Source of the DNA: Lepidonotus clava
Taxonomy: Eukaryota > Annelida > Polychaeta > Phyllodocida > Polynoidae
Reading direction: 5' to 3'
DNA: 64,000 nt
NCBI GenBank assembly: GCA_936440205.1
Contig: OW387147.1
Location: forward strand, 28,483,629 to 28,547,628
Below the pieces are notes generated by a model. The model ran no database searches. It was not told where the DNA came from and saw only the letters and a program-made list of their open reading frames with translations. The position numbers and the translations under genes are program-made. Position 1 is the first letter of the stretch. Every line of letters begins with the position of its first letter. Shown here piece by piece: positions 48,701 to 60,700 of this stretch.

Positions 48701-51700
48701 TCGGCCGACTCGAAAGTCAAAAACAAAGTACAGTTCTACTTCCTCCGTGGTGCAACAAACCCGCAGTCAACTGCGCGATCTTGCCAGGGCACTGAGCCGG
48801 CGGGTGTTTGGAAATATTCTGCAAGTGCCACTCTGTTCTTGGAAGTCGTTGTGCTGTTTCGGTTCCTGGTAGGTGGGAGGTTGTTTCCAGGCTGCACGAC
48901 ATTGCGCCAGTCACCGGCAACCACTTGGTTGTTTGCATCCTCGGTGTCCACTGCGCCAGGTGGTAGGTAGGATTTCCCGCACCGCTCTCGGAGGAGGTTG
49001 TGCAAGCAGATTCCGGCTAGAACGAACTTGGTCGCATTTTGTGGCTGAGCTTGAATGTCTTTCAGGAAGAGACGAAACCTGGTAGCCAAAATGCCAAAGG
49101 CATTCTCTGCACACCGACGTGCACGACTTAACCTGTAGTTGAACACCCTCTCTGTGTGGTTGAGATCACGCCTGCTGAACGGCTTCATCATCGACTCGGT
49201 GAGAGCAAAGGCGTCGTCGCCTACGATTACATAGGGCATGACGACGTCTGAGTCGGGCAACTGCCTGGGAGGCGGGACACCGAGCCTGCCAGCCTCAACC
49301 CGTTGCCGCAGTCGGCTTTCATCCCATAGGCCGCCGTCGGAATTGCGGCCCTCACCGCCTACATCAACATACACAAATTGGTAGTTTGCGTCGACAAGGG
49401 CCATCAGGGTGATGCTAAAAAAACCCTTGTAATTGTAGTACGTGGATCCACTGCGGCTTGGTTTTTGTACACGCATGTGCTTCCCGTCAATAGCTCCCAG
49501 GCAGTTGGGGAAGTTCCACTTTAGGGAAAAGCCTCTCGCTATCTCTTGCCATTCCCGTGTCGTCCTTGGTGTCTGAAAAACAAGCATCAAAGTCCAGTAA
49601 GAATTGGCATCATTTTTTCAGCACCTAACAAAACTTGGACGAGAGAGTCTCACATTTCATTAATTCCAACCAACCAACACGGAACTGCTACCACGTTAGC
49701 ACGTGAGCGTACAAATTTGCTGGTTGTATTTTTTTTACCGTCAACAAACACTTTTTCACTAAGCGTGAAGAGAGGTATACCAAGAATTTAACTTCATTTC
49801 CAATGTCGGCCTTAAAATATTCACCTTCAGGTAGGCAGGTTTGAGGGCTGTGTAGATTGCTACACACGTCTCCCGGATGCAGTTCATCACCGTTGTGACG
49901 CCCAACCTAAAGTCGTGTGACAGTGCTGGGTAGTTCTGACCTGAAAGACAATTTTTTGACAATTTAGTACATTCAAGTTTTTTGTAATAAGATAATGTGT
50001 CGGCCGACCACGAAACTCTTTTCTGATTGGGTCTTTCCAGTTTACAAGCAATTGATTGATGTTTCCCAGAACTTTTTGGCCACTACCCAAACATACATAG
50101 AAATGTGACACTAGTTAAGTACGATGCCTGAATACGAACAGTTTTTTTCTCTAATTTGTTTTGAGGTAGCACGATTAAAAAATTTACCGAAGGCGAGGAA
50201 ACGCATGGTCACTGCGAACCTGATCGCTGGACAGATCGGCTCGCGCATCTTGGTCCTCTGCTTCTGTATCTGAGGAGTTATCATCTCCAGCAGCATGGAG
50301 TAGGTCGCCTCATCCATTCTAACCATCCTCCGAAATTCTCGTGTATCGTCAATCTGCAAGAAAACCAAAGGGACACAAATAAAAATGCAGGCCAAAATGC
50401 AAAAGTACTCAACATCATTTTTACATTGCTTATAGCACTTCACGCAGCAGCTGGCGGTCGCCATACAAAATAAAAAAATTGCCAAAGTCAATCTTTTAAT
50501 GTTTCTCTTCCCACAAACCCGAAAGAGTATACCCTGAAATACAAAACAGTTGCTCATAAACTGACACATTGTCTGCGCACTCCTCCCACAGACATAACTT
50601 GAAAAGTGGGCGGGGTCGTTTTTTGACAGTTTCCACTCGCCGACGAAAACAAACTTACTGCTTGTAGCTCCCTGAGCAAAGTGTAGGCCGTGTCACACTC
50701 TCCGCGCCTCTCAATCCATGGCCTAACCCAAACCTCATGTTCCCTTTTCTTCTCTTCGTCTCCGTTTCCGAACAATTCGTCGTCGTCGACGACAAGCGCG
50801 ACATAGAGAAGGAACTCTTCGCCCACCATTTTGGCGTCTGCTTTAAACTGCGCGCGCCGCCTCTGAGCGGCGCGCGCATGCGCAATTTTTTGGTCGCTCG
50901 CGAAGTTGCCCGTGTAGTCGGCGGTAAAGTCGGCCGACTCTGCGTAGTGGGTATGATGCGTTTTCCCAGCGACCGGCAACTCGGTCACCGATTTCACCGG
51001 CAACCGAGTTGCCGGTCGCTGATAAAGTCGGCCGACTCGCTGAAAGTGTCCTAGTGGGTATGCCGCTTTACTCTTATCTTTTCAAAGAGGTTAAGGGAGA
51101 ATTTATACAGTCTTTGACGCCAAGGTCATATTTTCTAATGGAAATTGTTAATTCTTGAAATAAACCAGTACGTTGTTCAACTTTATCGTAATGAATACTG
51201 GATAGCTGGATACTTTTTGTACGCATTTGGTTCCGGATTGTTTTTTGGGGGAAAGTCCACAATTTTACCACACCTTTTGGGTAAAACTTGCACATGTTAT
51301 TCAATGTAAACTGATCTCTCTCCTCAGCTGCTGCTGGCGGTGGCGGTGAACGGGCTGAGTATCACTGGTGCCGGGGCCCAGGCCCAGCTGGCAGCAGCCT
51401 CAGCGGTGATCAACCTGGCCGACAGTCACGACCGGGCCGCCTTCACTATGGTAACGCGCATGAAGGAGGAACCCATGGACGTGGAATCGGTCGACAACAA
51501 CAAGGACGAGGTAAGTTGGTCTATAATAAAGGAATTGTCTATTGCAAAAAAAAAGAAGAAGAAAAAGAGCACCATTCTTAGTGTTTGCACGCAATCATGA
51601 CAGCCACATGATATGTTTTATGTCCGTTATTAGAAAGACCAATGCTTTTCTTCAAAAGTTTGTATTGAAAATTGGTCGTTTACTCATTCAGGACGAAATA

Positions 51701-54700
51701 GACATCGAGTTGTCTGGCGATTCTTCTGAGGAGAACGTGACCAAAGATATCGCTAAAAAGGAGCCTGCCGACCCAAAGCAGAACCTTCAGCAGCTGGTAC
51801 AGCGACAGGCCAACTTCCTGAAAAACTGCCGCCAAGTTAAAGTAAGTGTGAAAGATATCAATTAAGGGTAGTGTTCAGCACAAAAATGTGCTATCAACTT
51901 TCATATCAGATGTTAAAAAATCTGCCATCCACCAGGTTTAAAATCAATGTAAAAAGAAAAAAACGTCACCACCATCCTGTATATGGTGTGAAGTCTAAAA
52001 ATCTTGTCTCAACACATACAACACCTAACCGTTACATATGTGTACTACAACTTACGTGCCAACGTTTTAACCTGCGTTGTCTTACTTGCAGATGGTGGCC
52101 TGTCTGAACGCCCTGTCCCAGCTCTGTCACAGTAATACAGAACTCGCCCATCACACCTGGCTCGACATCTTTCCCCGCATCTGGAAGATACTCACGGATC
52201 GACAACAGCACGTAAGTTATCACTGGTAGTAGCCTTAAAACATTTAAAAAATTGTATCCAAATGTTAGAAATTGAAGAAAAAGAATGTGGTGGACACATC
52301 GTATTGAATTGCACTTTTATCTTGCAGAAAAAGTTTTACTTAAATGTAAGAATAGGATTACCTTTTGAAAATATAACTATAAATCCAATATGAAAGTGTA
52401 AAAGAACTTGTGAATTTAGCACTTTGAAAATAAGTTGTGTTTGTTCTTTGATCCAGGCTTTGGCGGGTGAGTTGGGGCCTTTCCTATGCTCCGGGAGTCA
52501 TGTGATACAGAAGGACTGTCACCCGAGCGCCATCCACTCGTTTGTTGAAGCCATGTGTCAGTGTCTGCCCAACATCCCCATCAGGCCCTGCATACTCAAG
52601 GTAGGAAACACAATAGGATATAAGATCTAAATTAATAGATGTAATAAACAAACTATACCAACCAACGAAAGAAGACCGAACTCCAAGACACATGTATGGA
52701 GAAAAAGATACTTCCTCTTCCAGAAAGATATCACTCTATTTAAACCCAACCTTCTTATCTTTTTTAAAAATCTTTAATTAACTAATGTTGCTTTGGCCCC
52801 TTTCAGTACCTGGGTAAGACCCACAACCTGTGGCACCGCGCCGTCCTCATGTTGGAGCAGCTCGCCTTTGACAATGGACTCAGCACCCAGCTCGTCAAGT
52901 CCAAACCAGTGGCCGCCGAGTACGAGTTTGAACCCGTCACATCACCGCAACAGGTAGGTCTGACTAAACTAACTATCAGAGTGTTATATTGCCACAAATA
53001 GTAAAATGGATGACAACAAAATAATAAAAACCTATTTGGTTAATTGACGTAAAAAGGTCCGATTTACTCCTGATCTCGTATATACCATATTTTCGATTTA
53101 GCATGTAGGTTGGAGCTTCAATCTGCCTTTGCTTTCTCTATGGAGCCCACAATTTGAATTGTCCCTGAATAAAAGGTGCCAGTTTATATATGAGCAGTCC
53201 AGAGGACTGAACAATGAAAAGTCTTTGGTTGATATAAATGAAAGATACCATTTACAAAAAGCTCTTGAAACTGATTAGATATGGTCATGTAAGTTTTCAA
53301 TTACTTATTACCATTCTGTACGCAAGGACGTCACTAATGACATACTAAGTACTTTCACCTTAGTCTTTGGAAGTGGTATGTTTCTCAGTTTCTCACTACT
53401 ACATATGACCTTCCAGGAGACTCTGGACTCGCTGTGTGACCTGTACAGTCTGCTCCGGGAAGAGGACATGTTGGTCGGTATCTGGCAGAAGCGGGCAAAG
53501 TTCCCTGAGACTAACATCGCTCTGGCCTACGAGCAGCATGGCTTCTTCGAGCAGGCCCAGCAGTCGTATGAGATGGCGATGAACAAAGCGCGACAGGACC
53601 ACAACGCTGGACCCGCCTCGCCCTCCGTACTGCCCGAGTACAAGCTGTGGGAGGACAAGTGGATCCGGTATGTGTACTATTGGTTCTTACTAGCACGTCA
53701 TATACTGTGAGCAGTCGTTTCAGTGTAGAAACATAATGGATGTGATGGCTAAGTGTTCGCTTTTGCTTAACAACGGACTCATGTAGTATCAACTTTGATA
53801 CATGTGGGACCAAAGTGGCAAAAGAGGTTTTTACAATAAACCAAATTAATCATTTGTTCTGAAGTATTACTCAGTAACCATGCTGCAACTGAAAATCAGA
53901 GGAGGATACAAAGAAAAAAAGTGAAACAAAAGCATATGCCATTGTATGTGGTCCTTGCTGACTGTTTGTCGTTACCTTACCCCATGTAGGTGTTCTAAGG
54001 AGTTGAACCAGTGGGACCACCTGTTGGACTACGCTAACGCTAAGGGTAACACCAACCCCCACCTGGTGCTGGAGTCGGCCTGGCGCGTCCCTAAGTGGAC
54101 CCAGATGAAGGAGGCCCTCGCCCAGGTAACCACTTATCATTGTTTGGAATCACTTGATCATCCTATGAGATTGTCTACATAATTTTGTTGCCGTTGTAAT
54201 TTATAGTAGGAGGTTCGCTGTATATATCATACTGTGTGTGCAATCATATAAAACGGAAAGAAAACCTACACCATGCTCCTCTTTTTACATTCAAAGTCAA
54301 CATTTTAAAATTAACACATTCTGCGACAGAGAGGGAATAGTTATACAAGACCTGAAGTACTTCTTGCAACTCGGCTCCATAATTTTTTAAAACAAATATT
54401 TCAAATATATTCCAATATATTTCAAATTCTTGTGGTCAATGTCACCCAAACACTTGTACTTGGGTTTAAAAAGTGCGAACTTGAAGGTTTAGAGATAATT
54501 CCTTCATTAGTTAAAACAAACTTGTGTCCACGCAGGTTGAGTTATCATGCCCGAAGGAGATGGCGTGGAAGGTGAACCTGTACCGGGGTTACATCGCCAT
54601 CTGTCACCCCGAGGACCACCACCTCAACATGATAGAGCGCCTCGTCGAGGTCTCGTCCAACCTGGCAATCAAGGAGTGGCGCCGCCTGCCCAGCGTCGTG

Positions 54701-57700
54701 TCGCACATCCACGTCAACCTGCTGCAGGTAAGGTCTTTACTGTATAATCCTTTAAACTGATACTCGTCTGAGTACCCTGTATTTCCTTCGCATTCACCTT
54801 GCAGATTTGGATCTCGCATTTCCGTGCATACCGTTTCCCTCCAGAAAATATGTATTAATGAAACTGATTTGTTTTCCCACAAAAGGATGAATACAATCAC
54901 CTAGAATGGGTTACGTTATAGTTCCTCATGTCTGACATGCAACTGGTGGCAATAACATAAGACACAAAAGCAACACAGTCTGTAAGTGCTTCAAGAAGTA
55001 TGTAGCGTTTTGAAAATGAAATCTACATTATTAGCTGTCTTTTACTCGTCCACTTGCGGTGGTACTTTTAAAAACTGAGCTTATGAAATATACACATTCC
55101 AGGCGGCGCAGCAGATCATGGAGCTGCAGGAGGCGGCCCAGATCCACCAGGGTCTGCAGCCCGCTAACATCGGGCGTAACGCCGCGCTCCACGACATGAA
55201 GGCCATCGTCAAGACGTGGAGGTAGGTGACCGCTTCTTTTGCAAGGTTTACCTTTAATTACCGACACCTGCCAATTGAAATACCTGTCATTATTGAGTCA
55301 CCATATCTTCTTTTAGGAATTCCTTTAGTTTGAAGAAACAATTTTTCCAATAGAACACCTGTTTAATTTGAATTTACCAATGATTTAATTTTGCATTCAT
55401 GAAAAAGATGGTGATTTTATCTATTAATATCCGAATTCCTGTTTTGAATTAATCGACTAGTTCTTTGGAACCACATTAAATATATGTAGTTTTGACGCAA
55501 GACGTTAGCATAATAATAAACCAAATTTAAAAAAAAAACACGCCGCTCTTTACAGAAATCGACTGCCCATGATCTCGGACGACCTATCCCACTGGAGCGA
55601 CATCTTCACGTGGCGCCAACACCACTACCAGTTCATCGTGAACCACTACGACACGCACGGCCAGCACGACACCCAGCAGCAGAACACCTCCATGCTCGGG
55701 GTGCACGCCTCCGCCCAGGCCATTATTCACTTCGGAAAGATCGCCCGCAAACACAGCCTCACTGGCGTCTGCCTTGACTCACTCAGCAGGTCAGTGGAAT
55801 TGACTGATTTTCTAGAACAGAATAATAGTACCAACTTTAATAGGCTGATTTGTTTTGGAATGGCTAGGCTGGTGTGCCAATAGATACAAGGATAGAGAAA
55901 ACGAGGCAAATTATGACGTGTTTGTAGCTCTATACATGACTATACTATGGTTAGAACTGTTAGAGCTGGTTAGTTTGATTCACGAGAACAAAACAGTTTG
56001 CCAATTAAAAGTTATACATTTAATTAAGTCACCTTTACGAAAGCATTCCTAAGTTCTGTTGGAGAAAACAATATTGAATCAGCATTATCCATCACGTGGT
56101 TAAAAACTTGAATGAAAATAATTTAGAAATTTTTTCCCCGCATCATCTACCATTATCAGTACCAATCGGAGACTAATTCCGATAGGACGTTATAAAAGAC
56201 AAGTTACCCAACTAAACAAATTGTTTATCCGTGCAGAATCCATACGATCCCGTCGGTGCCGATCGTGGACTGCTTCCAGAAGATCCGTCAGCAGGTGAAG
56301 TGCTACCTGCAGATGGCCGGGGTGATGGGCAAGTCGGAGCTGCAGGAGGGGCTGGAGGTGATCGAGTCCACCAACCTGCGCTACTTCACCAAGGAGATGA
56401 CGGCCGAGTTCTACGCCCTCAAGGGCATGTTCCTCGCCCAGATCGGCAGGTGAGAAAGCTATAACTATGTTGGGATATGTAGTCACTTATCACTTAGTTA
56501 GCCACAGTGTGGCAAGTCTTTGGCTAAATAAAGAATTGTTGCTAGATAGTTATCGGAAATAAACCCCTTACTTCTGTCTTTTTCTAGAACTCTCCCCATC
56601 GATTTTTAAAATGTTAAAAGGTTTTCCCTCTCATGATATGCCCTATCAGAAAGATGATGAACATGTGGTCCGTGTGTGTTTTGTGTTATGAACGTGGCTA
56701 AGTTAGTAACCATGGTGTTCCAGGTCTGATGACGCTAACAAGGCCTTCTCGGCGGCCGTCCAGATGCACGACACACTGGTCAAGGCCTGGGCTCTCTGGG
56801 CCGACTACCTAGAGGCACTATTCACACGAGAAAGGTAAGATATATTTTGACAAGAAATGTCCTTAGTACGTATCTTGAATAATCTATGATGATAAGCATC
56901 TCATATTATGCACGTATAAAGTGGAAAACTGGGGCACCCGGAGGAAATGTGGTAACTTAAACAACATTAGATTTCAACCGGATGGGATCACGTTTGAAGC
57001 TTTTAACCCATAATGGCACACCTGTTCACAATTCTCTTTAAAACGTAGAAAATCCGATTCAGAGAATTCTAAAAAGATTGACTGTAATTGGCAGACATAA
57101 ACATACTTTTATTTACGTTTTTTCCACCATAATAAATTCTTGCCCCCTTACAGATCTATCCAGATGGGCGTGTGGGCCATCACCTGTTACCTGCACGCCT
57201 GTCGCCACCAGAACGAGAGCAAGTCCCGCAAGTACCTGGCCAAGGTCATCTGGTTACTCACCTACGACGACGACAAGTGTACGCTGGCCGAGGCCGTCGA
57301 CAAGTACTGTGTCGGGGTCCCGCCCATACAGTGGCTGCCCTGGTGAGTTGTCAACATTGTTACGGGTATCACATTGTGTAATCTGAGAACCTGGAAAGTT
57401 ACTGGGTATTTACGGAAAAAACCTGGCTTGGGCATGGTAGAAAAACGGGAAATTTTATTGTTGCTCAGAAATCTTCTGTAAAACTGTCCGAATGTTGACT
57501 AGGAAAGAAAGAAGCTTGGGGAAAAAAAGAAATACAATTTATAGGGTTAACCTGTATATATATGAGATAGTTTTAGCTCAACTATCGAGTACGTTTTAGT
57601 AAAATTCATTAAAAAAGAATTCCCGAGAACTTTACCATCTGTGTCAGTGTTAGCCTTGTTTCTGACCTAAACATGAGTTTGATCGTCGTTTCAGGATCCC

Positions 57701-60700
57701 CCAGTTGTTGACGTGCCTGGTACGTAACGAGGGCCGACTTATCCTGAACCTGCTGAGTAACGTGGGCCGAATGTACCCACAGGCCGTCTACTTCCCCATC
57801 AGGACGCTCTACCTCACACTCAAAATAGAGCAGCGAGAAAGATGTAAGTTCACGTAATAACTATTTGATTTTATTGACTTTTGAATGTCTAGATTGTGTA
57901 ACGAGATGTTTGTTTTTGTGAAACAGAAATTGTTTAATGTTTCAGACGCTGGCCTGTATTTAAGACCGAATAGTATTGTTTGCTGCTGGAAAATCAGTAT
58001 CAAAATTATGGCTCAACTTTTCTATTCCAATTACAGATAAGAGTGGCGAGTTGTCGGCGAGTGCAGCCCCTAACCGTCAGGCGAGTGAAGCTGCGCCCCA
58101 GGCCGCCCCACCAGGTACAGGGTCCCCGGCCGTCACCCAGTCCCCCAGCACCGGACAGTCACCCGACGTGGGCGCCTCAGACGCCATCGGACGTGAGTAG
58201 ATACATCCTATAAAAATTTGATAATAATTTTATGTCTTGAAAATACATTAAGTAATGATTTAATGTGATATAAATACTAATCTAGTCACCGTCATGCCTA
58301 ACTAATTAGTGGAATTTTGTCTTCCACAGCCTTCACCTTGTACTTAAAATTGAAATATATGCTACAGTTTAATGCCCCACGCAAGGAAGCATATGCCTAT
58401 GACCGGTATTAAGGTAAATAGGGATTAAAGTGTTTATCATTGGTACTTCTACTTTGATTAGTATCTTTATGAAATAAATTTACCTTGATTCCTAAAAAAT
58501 GTTTGCTATTCACCTTTGCCAACACAGAGCCGCAGGTGAGTGGCAGTAAGGACACCAAGGACACTGCGGCCAGCGGCAGTAGTACGAGCGGCCAGCCCAA
58601 CCCGAGCGCCTCCTCATCTGACGCGGGCCCCATCAGGGCCACCGCCCCCATGTGGCGCTGTAGTCGCATCATGCACATGCAGCGGGATCTGCATCCCACC
58701 ATCCTGTCCTCACTAGAGGGCATCGTCGACCAGGTATGCCTCTGAAAATACAATTAATCCTTTACTATTTATGCGAATTTCATATGTTGTATTTCATGGT
58801 ACATGAAACATATGGGGAAAAAACGTACGGCAACATTATACACTGTAATATGGTATAGAATATTGAATACTTGCTAAAGTTGGTTATCTAAAAGCAATTG
58901 TCCTAGGAGAATATGTACTCCTTACCTGTTTGTTCTCAATAAATTGTTTTAAACAAAAAAATAGTAAAGATTATTGATTGTTCCAGATGGTCTGGTTCCG
59001 AGAGAACTGGTACGAAGAAGTCCTGCGCCAACTCCGACAAGGCCTGGCCAAGTGTTATGCAGTGGCCTTTGAGAACCGGGGCGCAGTGACAGAAGCTACC
59101 ATCACCCCCCACACCCTGAACTTCGTCAAGAAGTTGGTGAGCACCTTTGGGGTGGGCATTGAGAACGTGTCCAGTGTGAGCACTACCTTCTCGTCAGCCG
59201 CCTCCGAGTCCCTCGCAAGACGGGCTCAGGCCACGGCCCAGGACCCTGTGTTCCAGAAAATGAAGAGTCAATTCACAACCGACTTCGACTTTAAGTGAGT
59301 ATTAAAAAATATGATTGTTACATTTGAAATTCGCATTTTGATTAACTTGGTGCTCTGTTACACAAACTTTACTGAACCATAGTTTAACATCTCTCCTATA
59401 ATATACATTTTCTGGAAGACACATTTGGAAGACAGAACAAAAATATAAAATGATTGTATGCCAAGTTCAAGCTGTTTGACGTTCAGACATTGAATAACCT
59501 GTCGTAAGCCAAAGGTTGAATATGCAGTGGGTGACATATGCTGATATTAGGTGTGAAAAATTGATACGATATGGTTTCATTTTGAGATAACTGATTGTCT
59601 TTCATCATGCAGTGTTCCCGGGTCTACCAAACTTCATAATCTCATCAACAAACTGAAGAAATGGATCAAGATACTCGAAGCGAAAACCAAACTCCTCCCC
59701 AAGTACGTAGTTGCCGTTGCTTAATCATCTACTGTAAAAAGAAACAATACGAAGTCCATATTAAATTCATGTTGACAAATCTGAATTAGTGTAAATGCAA
59801 TCCTTGTATCAAGGATTATCCGACCCTGTTTTTGCATATTTATGCATTGGACTTCAATGCCTTTGACTCTATCTTAAACTAAAGTAGATGTCTAAAGTAA
59901 AACAGATTTGAAGAAAACACAATTTTCTAGCATTAGTACAATGGTGTTAGTGTCATGATTCTAATGTCCTGTTTTCCCCAGGTCTTTCCTAATCGAAGAG
60001 AAGTGTCGGTTCCTGAGTAACTTCTCCCTCAACACGGCTGAAGTAGAACTGCCCGGGGAGTTCCTGCTCCCCAAACACAGTCACTACTACGTACGTATCG
60101 CCCGCTTCATGCCGCGCGTGGAGATCGTCCAGAAACACAACACGGCCGCGCGGAGACTCTACATCAGGGGGCACAACGGCAAGGTAAGGTCCATTTATAA
60201 ATTGTGGCTCATATCGTCGGTTTTTTTAATAGATAAAATATTTTCTCCTTGATTAGGAAAAGGGAAAGTCATTTCGCTGGGTGAACATAAACTTTTTGAC
60301 ATATTTATGTGGTACAAATCTTTCCACGGGTATCTTATGAGCTCTCTATCTGTCTACTTCTGCATAAATGTATGTAAACGTTCTATGTTAAAATGAATGT
60401 ATTTGTGAACTCTTGTTGCCCAGATCTACCCCTACCTGGTGGTGAATGACGCCTGTCTCACTGAATCACGGCGGGAGGAGCGCGTACTGCAGCTCTTACG
60501 GATGCTCAACCACTTCCTTGGGAAGCAAAAGGTAATTTTTCGATTGAAAATAAACAACTTGAAATAACAAAATATTTGAAGAAATATGCATTAAATGCAA
60601 CACTTACTGGTAATCAATTATTTCTAGATCAAATGTGTTTAACAAATTTATTCAAAAGCTTTATCCACCAATATGGTTGGTGGGCGGAAAAAATAGTTGA

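Larger units (their letters stand above)
40302..51067. mobile_element. PIF/Harbinger DNA transposon, 10.8 kb, two genes
   Basis: Terminal inverted repeats start AAGCGCCATACCC on the left and, on the complement of the right end, AGCGGCATACCC. Both continue as CACTAGGACACTTTCAGC and GAGTCGGCCGACTT with no further mismatch over that stretch. The flanks carry TTA (40299-40301 and 51068-51070), the target duplication expected for this superfamily. The two genes are convergent: a MADF-domain helper on the plus strand (40721-46781) and a DDE transposase on the minus strand (50829-48736). The host intron is 11,139 bp, and removing the element plus one TTA leaves about 370 bp, ordinary for this gene. 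The near-identical ends and open transposase suggest a young insertion. Its large size comes mainly from the repeat array inside the MADF intron. Confidence 0.93.

Noticed and set aside
48627-49085. Plus-strand frames at 48627-48872 and 48873-49085
   Set aside because: They are antisense to the conserved DDE transposase exon.
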